Shown in pieces: positions 1-8,008 of a stretch of 64,000 nt of DNA. Made by a program: the position numbers and the translations under genes. Under the pieces are notes generated by a model. It was not told the origin of the DNA and did no database searches. It saw nothing but the letters and a program-made list of their open reading frames with translations. Source of the stretch: Thermophilibacter mediterraneus (lineage in GTDB: Bacteria > Actinomycetota > Coriobacteriia > Coriobacteriales > Atopobiaceae). How positions within the stretch are numbered: the stretch's first letter is position 1; each line of letters begins with the position of its first letter. The stretch is taken from positions 953,405-1,017,404 of the forward strand of contig NZ_FPKO01000009.1 in the NCBI RefSeq assembly GCF_900119385.1, given 5' to 3'.

Positions 1-1
1 C

Positions 2-1306
2 ATCGCCGAGGACCGCTCGACTGGAGAGTTCTCCCCCGTCGGGGTGCCCGACGGCGCTTCGCTCGTCTCCGACTTCTGGAACACCGCCCGAAACGAAACT
101 CGCGTCGAGCGCGACGTCATGCTTCCCGATGGGGCCGGCGTCGAGCGGGACGCGGGGATGGAGTTCGTAGTCATCGACGTCCCGCGCGCCGAGAGGGGCG
201 ACAAGCCCGTCAGGGTGCGCGACCGCCGGAGGAAGGCCTTCCTCGCCTGGGTCCGCAGGGGTTCGGGGGACTTCGAGGCGTCCGACGCCGACCTCAGGCA
301 GATGTCCTACGACAGCCAGCCGAGGGCGGACCGGAGCCCGCTCGAGGAGTTCGGCCTTGACGCCCTGTGCGCCGAGACGGTGAAGAGGTACCGCGCCATC
401 TTTGCGGAGAGGAAGAGGCGGAGCCCCTGGATCGCGGAGAGCAACGATGACTTCCTCTATCACGTCGGCGCCGTGGCGAGGGGAAGGGACGGGGAGCTGC
501 ACCCGACGATGGCGGGGCTGCTCGCCTTCGGGCACGAGTACGAGATTACCAACCTCATCCCGCAGTACCTCCTCGACTATCGGGAGGAGAGGTCCGAGGA
601 CCTCAGGTGGGACGACAGGGTGGTGTCCCAGAGCGGCGACTGGAGCGGGAACCTCGTCGACTTCTACCTCACGGTGACCGGCAGGCTCCTGAACCGCCTC
701 GACGCCCCGTTCTCTACCGATCGCACCGGGACGCGGCACGGCTCCGAGAACCCCGTCACAGAGTCGGCGAACGAGGCCCTCGCCAACGCGCTCGTCCACG
801 CGTACTACGGTTCCTCGGCCTCGGTCCGCGTCGTTCTTCGCCCCGGCTCCCTCGAGGTCTCCAACACGGGGTCGTTCCTGGTGGACAAGGACGTCGCCAT
901 AGCGGGCGGGACCTCCGAGACGCGCAACCCCACCCTCATGAGAATCTTCAGCTTCATCGGCGCGAGCGACCGCGCGGGAAGTGGCATGCAGGAGATCTGG
1001 GAGACTTGGGCGCGGAGCTTCGGCACGGAGCCCCAGCTCGAGGAGACGCACTCCCCGTCCTCCGTCAGGGTCACCCTTCCCCTTGTCATCCCCGCCCGAC
1101 CCGCGACGACCGCGGCATCATCGCCCGAGAAACTGCTCCGCCTGCTCGAGGAGACGCCCGGGGGCCTGACGTCCGCAGACGTTCAGAGGCTGCTCGGGGT
1201 GTCGGAGAGGGTCGCCCAGGCCAGGCTCAGGGAGCTGCTCTCTCTCGACGGGAGGGTCACCAGGTCAAGGGACGGCCACTCCCTCAGATATCGGCTGGGG
1301 GACTAG
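2..1306 (+). CDS. AlbA_2/Schlafen-type ATP-binding regulator, 5' end outside window
   Basis: The frame is open from the first bases, so the real start lies upstream; about 434 C-terminal residues are visible. The beginning resembles the end of an AlbA_2 (COG2865) domain, with VVSDFWNT-like 'LVSDFWNTARNE'. The middle has an HATPase_c_4-type segment ('ESANEALANALVHAYYG' followed by 'SLEVSNTG' and a 'DRAGSGMQEIW' glycine motif). The last 60 residues look like a winged helix ('GLTSADVQRLLGVSERVAQ'). The family is usually described as putative transcriptional regulators or ATP-dependent accessory proteins, often in mobile or defence contexts; no precise role is established. A 20-bp repeat array begins 7 bp after the stop. 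Confidence 0.75.
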   Translation: MAEDRSTGEFSPVGVPDGASLVSDFWNTARNETRVERDVMLPDGAGVERDAGMEFVVIDVPRAERGDKPVRVRDRRRKAFLAWVRRGSGDFEASDADLRQMSYDSQPRADRSPLEEFGLDALCAETVKRYRAIFAERKRRSPWIAESNDDFLYHVGAVARGRDGELHPTMAGLLAFGHEYEITNLIPQYLLDYREERSEDLRWDDRVVSQSGDWSGNLVDFYLTVTGRLLNRLDAPFSTDRTGTRHGSENPVTESANEALANALVHAYYGSSASVRVVLRPGSLEVSNTGSFLVDKDVAIAGGTSETRNPTLMRIFSFIGASDRAGSGMQEIWETWARSFGTEPQLEETHSPSSVRVTLPLVIPARPATTAASSPEKLLRLLEETPGGLTSADVQRLLGVSERVAQARLRELLSLDGRVTRSRDGHSLRYRLGD

Positions 1307-1313
1307 CCCCGGG

Positions 1314-1433
1314 GCGTTCGCGAAAATCGCGAAGCGTTCGCGAAAAGCCCGAAGGTTTCGCGAAAAACGCGAAGCGTTCGCGAAAGGCCCGAAGGTTTCG
1401 CGAAAAACGCGAAGCGTTCGCGAAAACCGCGAC
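1314..1433. repeat. six tandem 20-bp units built on palindrome TTCGCGAA
   Basis: Six contiguous 20-bp units start at 1314, 1334, 1354, 1374, 1394 and 1414. Each carries TTCGCGAAA near its 5' side and CGCGAA or CCCGAA at its end. Units alternate between GCGTTCGCGAAA and GGTTTCGCGAAA starts, giving a 40-bp higher-order period in units 2-5. The palindrome recurs about every two helical turns, as expected for cooperative protein binding. The array directly follows the ATP-binding regulator gene. Binding by that protein is inference. Confidence 0.9.
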
Positions 1434-1508
1434 GCGGCACTGGGCGGCATCGTCTTGGCAGTGGTCCGTCAACTCCCCCTCCGCCGTTGCTTGATGGGGT
1501 GATGTCAG

Positions 1509-1608
1509 CGAAAACTTACACGTCGGGCGCAATGAGGAAATGCCAACTGGCCTTTTCTCGTCTCCGCGGACTCTGATGTAAGTTTTCGATGGTCAAAAGT
1601 TACACGAG
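1509..1608. repeat. short inverted and direct repeats, possible transposon ends
   Basis: CGAAAACTTACA at 1509-1520 is a perfect 12-bp inverted match to TGTAAGTTTTCG at 1577-1588. A further AAAAGTTACACG at 1597-1608 resembles AAAACTTACACG at 1511-1522 in direct orientation. Multiple short terminal repeats of this sort are seen at IS21-like ends; assignment to a named family is not possible here. Confidence 0.45.
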
Positions 1609-1639
1609 CGCTCAGGGGCGAGGTCGTCGGAACCCTTCG

Positions 1640-1876
1640 CTACCGATCGGGCCAAATCGTTGCGTCTATGGCTCCGAAGGGAATGGGCGAGCGAGAGGCA
1701 ATGAGCCCCATGTCGAGAGATCTGATCAGGGGCCTCGCCTTCGAGCCCTCGTGATAGGCGTTGCGGACGGAGACCATCCTGTGGAGCGCCTTCATCTTGG
1801 ATTTCCCCTTGCCACCCGAGGGGACAGTCATGTCGGGAGAGAGCCTGAGGAGGGCGAGGACTCCATCGGCTGTGTT
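1640..1876 (-). pseudogene. C-terminal remnant of an unidentified, probably mobile-element protein
   Basis: Read on the minus strand, an open stretch of about 79 codons without a convincing start ends at 1640. It contains 'MKALHRMVSVRNAYHEG' and 'PFGAIDATIWPDR'. It sits beside transposon-like terminal repeats and has no RBS, so it looks like the broken end of a larger gene. I do not recognise the family. A transposase origin is inferred from position only. Confidence 0.3.
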
Positions 1877-1945
1877 TGACCGTCTCCGCTTTGCGGGTTT
1901 GAGCGCGGCGGAGTTTCGGGAATGAGGGCTGCTCCATCCCCCTTA

Positions 1946-2093
1946 AAAGGAGACAACACATGACAGCTTGCACCAACAACGGGGGGAGCAGGGCCCGTCG
2001 CGCCGTCACCGCGGCGCTCGTCGGCGTCCTCTCCGTCGGCGCGGCCCCCATGGTCGCGCTGGCGACCGGCGCCGCCCCGGCGTCCGGCGACGT
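1946..2093 (+). repeat. 148-bp perfect inverted repeat, copy 1 (RBS + signal peptide of first SLH gene)
   Basis: The sequence from the AAAGGAG ribosome-binding site through the end of the leader (codon 44-45, '..SGDV') is identical, base for base, to the reverse complement of 7657-7804. Identity stops abruptly on both sides: upstream regions differ and the mature proteins diverge at once. Confidence 0.95.
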
Positions 2094-4608
2094 GAGCCTC
2101 CAGGCTTCGCTCGAGCCCGACCAGGTTGCCCAGTCCAAGGTGACCGAGGCGCGCGACAACACCGACCACAGGGTCGACCTCACCAAGGACATCGTTTTCA
2201 CCTATGACAGGCGCGCCCACTTTGTCACCCCTGTGACCCTTGAGCACCCGGTAACTGGGGACGTTGCCGACGTCCAGAAGAGCGGCTATACCGTCAAGTA
2301 CTTCAAGGTTGTCAGCTCCGGCGGCTACCTGCTCGGGAACGGTGAGCGCGTCGAGTTTGTCAGCTACGACGGTAACGACATCGTGAACGTTGGAGACTAC
2401 TACGCCGTCGTGACCACGAACGCAGCGGACTCTGCCGCAGGCTCCAACGCGTTCGTCAAGTTCTCCATCGTCGACGCCACCTTCGAGGACGCCTACGTCT
2501 GCGACGGGAATGACAAGGACGACAAGGTCATCGAGTACGACGGCACCGGCATGAAGTTCGGCGACGGCGACCTCAGCATCGTGGTCAACGGGAGCGTCTT
2601 CGACTACGCCACGGACTACACCCTACAGGTCCTCAAGGCAGGCACCGGCGAGCACCTCAGCAATGGCGCGAAGGATGCCGGCAACTACGTCGTCCGCCTC
2701 ACGCACAGGACGTCCGGAAAGACCGTCGACATCCCCTTCACCGTCTCTCAGCTGAACCTCGACGACGCCAAGATTGTCGTCACCGACGACTACGCCACCA
2801 GCGGGACCACCCTGCCCGGCGCCCCCACCACCGTGGGCGACGCTGCCTGGGGCGACATTATGAGTGAGGTCGACTGGACCTTTGTCGGTGATACCAACGG
2901 AAACAAGGACGTCGCGCCTGCCTATGCCGCCAAGGGCGCCTACACCTACACGGTTAGCGTCAAGGATCCCGACAACAAGAACATCACCGGCTCTCAGGAG
3001 GTCACGGTCGTCCGGTACCAGAACCCCGCTAACATCCGCTACGACCGCGACAACATCGCTGACGGCGATACCATCCGCAACTTTGACCCGTCCCTCGTCG
3101 ACGCGATGGACGCCAACGGCAACAAGCTCGGGGTGAGCATCGCCTACACCAAGAACGGGAAGGTCGTCGACGCCTCCGAGACCTCCAAGCCCGGCAGCTA
3201 CCAGGCCATCATCACCGCGCTCGATGACACCTACACCTACGGCGGGCGCGTTACCGTCGACTTCACCGTGAGCGCCACCCTCATCCGCGTCGAGGAGGTC
3301 TATGCCTCCTACAAGGGCGAGACCATCAAGAACGACGCGATTGCCGACATCTACAGCGGCTCCGACCTTATGGAGAACTTCTCCGTTAAGGCGATCGACG
3401 AGGACGACAACGAGGTCCCCTCTGACGCGATCGTTGCGGTCGTGACCGACGAGGATGGCAAGGAGGTCGAGACCGTCACCGAGGCGGGCTCGTACACCAT
3501 CTCGCTCAAGGCCGCCGATGACTCCAAGTACGTCCTCGAGGGCGACGAGGACGAGATTGCCTTCACCGTTAGCCCCGTCGAGATCGAGTACGGCTGGTTC
3601 ACCGACAACAACGGCACCCCTTGGTTCCCCTGGGACGACACCTCGGGCTACGGCCAGACTGGGGGCAACGCCACCGTCCGCCTGACTGGAACGATGGGCT
3701 ATGGCGACCAGGCGGACACGGCCTACCTCTACACCGGGGAGGCCATCACCCCGAGCTTCGACTACGACCTGACCAAGGCCATCTGGGGCTATGACAAGTC
3801 TGAGGACTGGCACTCACTCCCCGCTGACACCTATGAGATCGAGTACCAGAAGAAGGACGACAAGGGCGCCTGGGTGGACGTCGAGGAGTGCGTCGAGGCC
3901 GGGGACTACAAGGCGGTTCTCAAGGACGCCGTCATCGGTGACAGCTACGATGTGGACGTCACCGTCGAGTTCCAGATCTCTGACACCAAGGTCTTCGTCG
4001 ACGTCCCCAACGACGAGTGGTACTCCAAGGCGGTCTACAAGGCCAACGAGCTCGGCTACATCGGCGGCATCGGCGGCACCAACATGTTCGCGCCGATGGC
4101 GAACATCTCCCGCGCCGACGTCGCGTGCGTGCTCTACCGCATGGCCGGCGGCAAGATCAACGCCTCCGAGGAGGGCATGACCAACGAGGAGCTCACCTTC
4201 ATCTCTGACTTCTCCGACGTCGACCCGAACGCCTACTACGCCAAGGCCGTGTCCTGGTGCGTGAAGATGGGCATCGTGAACGGCTACGGCGACACCTTCG
4301 GCTCCGCCCGCAGCATCACCACCGAGGAGTTCGCGACCATGCTCGCGCGCTACGCTGCGGTCTGCGGCACCGACACCTCCGTCGACACGGACGCCGTGCT
4401 CGGCGCGGTCGCCGACGGCGACAAGGTCTCCGGCTACGCCCGCGACGCAGTGGCGTGGGCCGTCTCCAAGGGCTACGTGGCCTCCAACGGCAACCTGATC
4501 GACCCGCAGGGCACCGTGTACCGCGCCCGCGCCGTCGTCATCGCCGTGCGCTACCAGCCCGAGGCGCTCGACGAGGTCCTCGTCGACAACCCGAACCTCG
4601 ACAAGTAG
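1960..4608 (+). CDS. secreted SLH-domain surface protein
   Basis: 882 residues. Start chosen from AAAGGAG 7-8 bp upstream of the ATG. The signal peptide has a twin-arginine-free 'RARRAVTAALVGVLSVGAAP' core and probable cleavage after ALA near residue 34. The body (about residues 45-670) is acidic and beta-rich with repeated YTYT/ITGS-like Ig-type segments, function unknown. Three C-terminal SLH repeats start near residue 676 ('FVDVPNDEWYSKAV'), 746 ('FSDVDPNAYYAKAV') and 812, and would bind cell-wall polymer. It is a full-length paralogue of the convergent gene at 5079-7790: the leader is identical, the body diverged, and the SLH part strongly similar. Role probably in the surface layer or adhesion (inference). 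Confidence 0.88.
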   Translation: MTACTNNGGSRARRAVTAALVGVLSVGAAPMVALATGAAPASGDVSLQASLEPDQVAQSKVTEARDNTDHRVDLTKDIVFTYDRRAHFVTPVTLEHPVTGDVADVQKSGYTVKYFKVVSSGGYLLGNGERVEFVSYDGNDIVNVGDYYAVVTTNAADSAAGSNAFVKFSIVDATFEDAYVCDGNDKDDKVIEYDGTGMKFGDGDLSIVVNGSVFDYATDYTLQVLKAGTGEHLSNGAKDAGNYVVRLTHRTSGKTVDIPFTVSQLNLDDAKIVVTDDYATSGTTLPGAPTTVGDAAWGDIMSEVDWTFVGDTNGNKDVAPAYAAKGAYTYTVSVKDPDNKNITGSQEVTVVRYQNPANIRYDRDNIADGDTIRNFDPSLVDAMDANGNKLGVSIAYTKNGKVVDASETSKPGSYQAIITALDDTYTYGGRVTVDFTVSATLIRVEEVYASYKGETIKNDAIADIYSGSDLMENFSVKAIDEDDNEVPSDAIVAVVTDEDGKEVETVTEAGSYTISLKAADDSKYVLEGDEDEIAFTVSPVEIEYGWFTDNNGTPWFPWDDTSGYGQTGGNATVRLTGTMGYGDQADTAYLYTGEAITPSFDYDLTKAIWGYDKSEDWHSLPADTYEIEYQKKDDKGAWVDVEECVEAGDYKAVLKDAVIGDSYDVDVTVEFQISDTKVFVDVPNDEWYSKAVYKANELGYIGGIGGTNMFAPMANISRADVACVLYRMAGGKINASEEGMTNEELTFISDFSDVDPNAYYAKAVSWCVKMGIVNGYGDTFGSARSITTEEFATMLARYAAVCGTDTSVDTDAVLGAVADGDKVSGYARDAVAWAVSKGYVASNGNLIDPQGTVYRARAVVIAVRYQPEALDEVLVDNPNLDK

Positions 4609-4631
4609 TCGCAGGGCTCTCTGCACCAAGC

Positions 4632-4658
4632 CCCGGGGGCGGGCTCCCCGCCCCCGGG
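4632..4658 (+). terminator. GC hairpin after first SLH gene
   Basis: A 12-bp stem CCCGGGGGCGGG/CCCGCCCCCGGG with a 3-nt loop lies 24 bp after the stop codon. There is no clear U-run, so it may act as a terminator or as a 3' stabiliser. Confidence 0.55.
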
Positions 4659-4718
4659 CCCTCAGAGGGCCCGCCGGTGCCCGCTCGAAGAGCGGTCACC
4701 GACGAGCCTTACTGGCAG

Positions 4719-4990
4719 GGCAAGCTGTCGAGAGCGAAGGCGAAGTGGCGAGGCTGGGCCCTCCCCCGGGGCTCGCAACGGAGGGGGAGGGCGAGCCGTT
4801 CGGGCCGCGGAAAACGGATTGAGATGCAGCGAGGCCCCCGGGGATCCCCCGGGGGCCTCGTCTCGTTATGACCTCTTGCAAAGCTCGGCGGAACGACGCC
4901 GCCCCCTCCCCCGCTGCGAGCCGGGGGAGGGGGCGGCCGCCTCGCCACTCGGCCCGTTCCTCACCTTGACAGCTTGCTCTCGGGTGGGCC
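4719..4990. repeat. imperfect inverted repeat between the convergent SLH genes, with central hairpin
   Basis: The arm at about 4719-4810 matches the reverse complement of about 4890-4990. Shared blocks include CAAGCTGTC, AGTGGCGAGGC, CCCTCCCCCGG and CTCGCA. So the duplication that made the two genes extends past their stop codons. A 12-bp-stem hairpin at 4831-4859 (GAGGCCCCCGGG with loop GATCC) sits near the centre. No gene is seen in 4609-5078. Confidence 0.75.
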
Positions 4991-5041
4991 CGCGGGGGAG
5001 CTCTCGTGGAGAGCGCCCCGGCGGGGCCGCCCGCCCGGGCG

Positions 5042-5065
5042 GGAGGGGCCCCGGAGGGCCCCTCC
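5042..5065 (-). terminator. GC hairpin after second SLH gene
   Basis: A perfect 10-bp stem GGAGGGGCCC/GGGCCCCTCC with loop CGGA lies about 14 bp beyond the minus-strand stop at 5079. No U-run is seen. Confidence 0.5.
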
Positions 5066-5078
5066 ACGGGCGTCACCG

Positions 5079-7790
5079 CTAGAGGATGACGTGGAGCTGC
5101 TCGGGCTGGTAGCGCACGGCGATGGTCACCACGCGGGCGCGGTAGACGCTGCCCTGCGGGTCGATCAGGTTGCCGTTGGAGGCCACGTAGCCGTTCTCCA
5201 CGGCCCAGGCGACGGCGTCGCGGGCGTAGGAGCTGACCTTGTCGCCGTCGGCGACGCCGGCGAGCACCGCGTCGGTGTCGACGGAGGTGTCGTCGCCCAT
5301 CTTGGCGGCGTAGCGGGCGAGCATGGTGGCGAACTCCTCGGTGGACACGTCGCGCTCGGTGCCGAAGGTGTCACCGTAGCCGCGGACGATGCCGGCCCTG
5401 GTCGCCCAGGCGACGGCCTTGGCGTAGTAGGCGTGCTGGTCGACGTCGGAGAAGCCGGAGACGTAGGAGCTCTCCTCCTCGGAGAGGCCCTCGTTGACGA
5501 CGGTGCCGCCGGCCATGCGGTAGAGCACGCAGACCACGTCGGCGCGGGTCATGCTGTTCATCGGGGCGAAGAAGTTGGAGCCGTTGAGGCCCACGATGTA
5601 GTTCTGCTGCTTCGCGGTCGCGACGGCCTCGGCGTACCAGGCGTCGTTGGGCACGTCGACGAAGGAGGAGGCGGTGGTCACGACGATCTTGGACGGAGCG
5701 GTCGAGCGGTAGCCGGACGGCTGGACCGTGGAGAGGCTGCTGCCCTTGAAGTTCGTGGAGCTGGCCTTCACGTTGACGCTTCCGCCCTTGAAGGTGTACT
5801 CGCCCTCGCCCTTGAGGGTCGCGTCCTTGCCGCCGCTCTGGTAGCTCACCTCGTACTCGTCCGCGGCGAGCGTCCACTCGTTGCCGTCGGCGTCGTAGAA
5901 GGTGTACTCGGGGACGATCTCCTCGCCGGTGTAGGCGTAGTAGTACACGTTGCGATAGGCCGAGCCATCGTAGACGACCTCGCTCGCGAAGGCGTCGCTC
6001 GGGGCGAGCTTGGTGAGGGTGCGCTTGTCGACCACGAAGTCGTAGGTGTTCGTGTCGAGGGAGAAGCTCTTGCCCTTGATGGTCACGGTGTAATTGCCAT
6101 GGTCAACGACCTTGTCGACCACGACGGTCTTGCCGGTCTGGTCCTTGGTGGACACCTCGACGGTGTAGTCCTCGCCCTCGACGAGGGTCTCGTCGCCCGC
6201 CTTGACGGTGACGGAGAGCTTGCCAAGCAGGTCCTCGCCGGTGTAGGTGTCCTTGATCGGGGTTCCGGACGGGACGAGCTCGCCGTCGTAGGAGACGAAG
6301 ACGTTGGCGTCGTCGGAGAGCACGTTATTGTTGGTAACGGTGATGGACACGGCGTCGACCCAGCGCTGCCCGTCGACCTTGTCGTTGGCGACGGCGGTCA
6401 CGATCCACTCGCCGCGGTCGTCGAGGTTCTCGACGGATGCAGAGGCGCCGGTCTTCGCGTTCTGGACGGTGTAGGTGAACGTGACGTCCTTGGAGCCGGT
6501 GGTCGCCGTGAGCTTCGTGATGTCGAACGGCTTCTGGGAGGCGTCCGTCATGTCGTAGGTGTAGGTGTAGTCGCCCGCGGTGCCGCCCCACTGGCCGCCC
6601 GCCGTGATGGAGGCTCCGCTGTAGAGGAAGCTGGCCGGCTTCTGACCAACGGCGACCTGGACGGTCGCGGCGCCGGTGACGAGGTTGTCGCCCTTCTTGT
6701 CGGAGTCGCTCTGGCTGATGGTGTAGGTGTACACGCCGTTGGCGTCGGGGCCGGAGACGCTCACGCTGAAGCGGCTGGAGTTGAGATCGTCCTTGTCGAC
6801 GCCGTTGAGCTCCTTGACGACGTTCTTGACGTCACCGGTCTCGGGGGCGGAGCCGACCTTGGCTCCGACGCTCACGACGCTGACATTGTCAAGGTTGAGC
6901 TGGCCGAAAGTGAACTCGAAGGAGGCCTTGACGCCGTTAACGCCGAAGTCGTTTCCCTTGCCAGTAATGTCGAGGACGTAGGTCTTCCCGACCTCAAGCA
7001 GGTCGTTCTTGCCGCTGAGCTCGACGTTCTTGCCCTTCTCGTGGAAGCTGTCCACGGTGTAATCGGTTCCCTTTTCGAGCTCGACGCCGTCAAGGGCAAC
7101 ACCGAGGCGATCGAAGACATTCTTGGCCTGCGCGGACCCATTCTCGCCAGTGAACTCAAAGGTGGAGTCGTTGACGTCGCCGTCGTCGACGAGCGTGGCG
7201 CCCTCGAGGCCGCCGTTCACGACAGTGAAGGTGTCGGCGATCGAGCGGCAGACGAAGGTGCTGGCGGAGGTTGCCTTATAGACGACGACCGCATAGGTAC
7301 CGGGCTCGACGGGGGTGGCGTCACTCGCAACGTAGCCCTTGATTCTGAGCGTTACCCTCTTGCCATCCTCGTTGATGTATTCGATCTTGTTGCCGTCGGA
7401 GTCGGAGGGCTCATTGTTGCCGGCAGACTGGTCGACGATCGCATAGGCGTAGTAGTAGTCTCCCGCGGTCAAACCGGAAAAGCTCGTGTTGTAGTTGAAC
7501 GTCTCCTCCTGCGGCTTGGTGGCACCGAAATCGGTGAACGACTCGGGCTCCAGGCCCTGGAAGCGCTGGTTGTAGACGAAGCTCTGGCCGCTCTCGCCGT
7601 TGGAGTACTGGACGGTGCCCTCCCTGAAGGCGTTGTCTGAGGTCGCCATCACCTGGACGTCGCCGGACGCCGGGGCGGCGCCGGTCGCCAGCGCGACCAT
7701 GGGGGCCGCGCCGACGGAGAGGACGCCGACGAGCGCCGCGGTGACGGCGCGACGGGCCCTGCTCCCCCCGTTGTTGGTGCAAGCTGTCAT
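5079..7790 (-). CDS. secreted SLH-domain surface protein, convergent paralogue
   Basis: 903 residues. Same RBS and start context as the gene at 1960, since the first 148 bp including AAAGGAG are identical. After the shared leader the mature sequence differs at once ('QVMATSDNAFREG'). The plan is the same: Ig-like acidic body with 'GQLNLD' and 'YAYTGEEIVPEY' blocks that have counterparts in the paralogue, then three SLH repeats beginning 'FVDVPNDAWYAEAV', 'FSDVDQHAYYAKAV' and 'VADGDKVSSYARDAV'. Predicted to be exported and bound to the cell wall. Orientation opposite to its paralogue allows inversion by recombination between leaders. The function of the body is unknown. Confidence 0.88.
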   Translation of the reverse strand: MTACTNNGGSRARRAVTAALVGVLSVGAAPMVALATGAAPASGDVQVMATSDNAFREGTVQYSNGESGQSFVYNQRFQGLEPESFTDFGATKPQEETFNYNTSFSGLTAGDYYYAYAIVDQSAGNNEPSDSDGNKIEYINEDGKRVTLRIKGYVASDATPVEPGTYAVVVYKATSASTFVCRSIADTFTVVNGGLEGATLVDDGDVNDSTFEFTGENGSAQAKNVFDRLGVALDGVELEKGTDYTVDSFHEKGKNVELSGKNDLLEVGKTYVLDITGKGNDFGVNGVKASFEFTFGQLNLDNVSVVSVGAKVGSAPETGDVKNVVKELNGVDKDDLNSSRFSVSVSGPDANGVYTYTISQSDSDKKGDNLVTGAATVQVAVGQKPASFLYSGASITAGGQWGGTAGDYTYTYDMTDASQKPFDITKLTATTGSKDVTFTYTVQNAKTGASASVENLDDRGEWIVTAVANDKVDGQRWVDAVSITVTNNNVLSDDANVFVSYDGELVPSGTPIKDTYTGEDLLGKLSVTVKAGDETLVEGEDYTVEVSTKDQTGKTVVVDKVVDHGNYTVTIKGKSFSLDTNTYDFVVDKRTLTKLAPSDAFASEVVYDGSAYRNVYYYAYTGEEIVPEYTFYDADGNEWTLAADEYEVSYQSGGKDATLKGEGEYTFKGGSVNVKASSTNFKGSSLSTVQPSGYRSTAPSKIVVTTASSFVDVPNDAWYAEAVATAKQQNYIVGLNGSNFFAPMNSMTRADVVCVLYRMAGGTVVNEGLSEEESSYVSGFSDVDQHAYYAKAVAWATRAGIVRGYGDTFGTERDVSTEEFATMLARYAAKMGDDTSVDTDAVLAGVADGDKVSSYARDAVAWAVENGYVASNGNLIDPQGSVYRARVVTIAVRYQPEQLHVIL

Positions 7791-7804
7791 GTGTTGTCTC
7801 CTTT
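7657..7804 (-). repeat. 148-bp perfect inverted repeat, copy 2
   Basis: Reverse complement of 1946-2093 without mismatch. It covers the RBS and signal peptide of the minus-strand SLH gene; the upstream sequence (from 7805) is unrelated to that at 1945 and before. Confidence 0.95.
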
Positions 7805-7907
7805 CATCAAAGAGACAGCACGACGGGCTTGCCTTGGGACGGCGCGTGCGCTTGGTCGGCGATGCACGCGCGGGCGCGAGGTTTTTCTCGATGGGGGAGG
7901 GGCGTCT

Positions 7908-8008
7908 GCGTCAGGTCATGGTTTCAGCCCGTGGGGTTGACGCCATGACCTGACGCTAGTGTCAACCAGCCCGCGGGGTTGACGCCATGACCTGACGCCA
8001 GTGTCAAC
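7908..8008. repeat. two 42-bp direct repeats plus a dyad, downstream of protease gene
   Basis: Units 7925-7966 and 7967-8008 differ at two positions and abut without spacer. Each holds CCATGACCTGACGC, and its reverse complement GCGTCAGGTCATGG stands at 7908-7921, so hairpins can form with either unit. GTTGAC...GTCAAC dyads also lie inside. The second unit ends in the protease stop codon. This may be a terminator/REP-like element for the minus-strand protease gene. Confidence 0.8.

Noticed and set aside
1314-1433. CRISPR array
   Set aside because: Units are contiguous 20-mers without unique spacers, and no cas genes are present.
1284-1532. Small minus-strand ORF with FANASRFSRNL repeats
   Set aside because: The protein repeat is simply the 20-bp DNA array translated; no RBS.
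4974-7640. Very long open frame (about 888 codons) antisense to the second SLH gene
   Set aside because: It is a mirror of GC-rich codon bias: composition is Val/Gly/Asp-rich with no domain, and the opposite strand has a signal peptide and SLH repeats.
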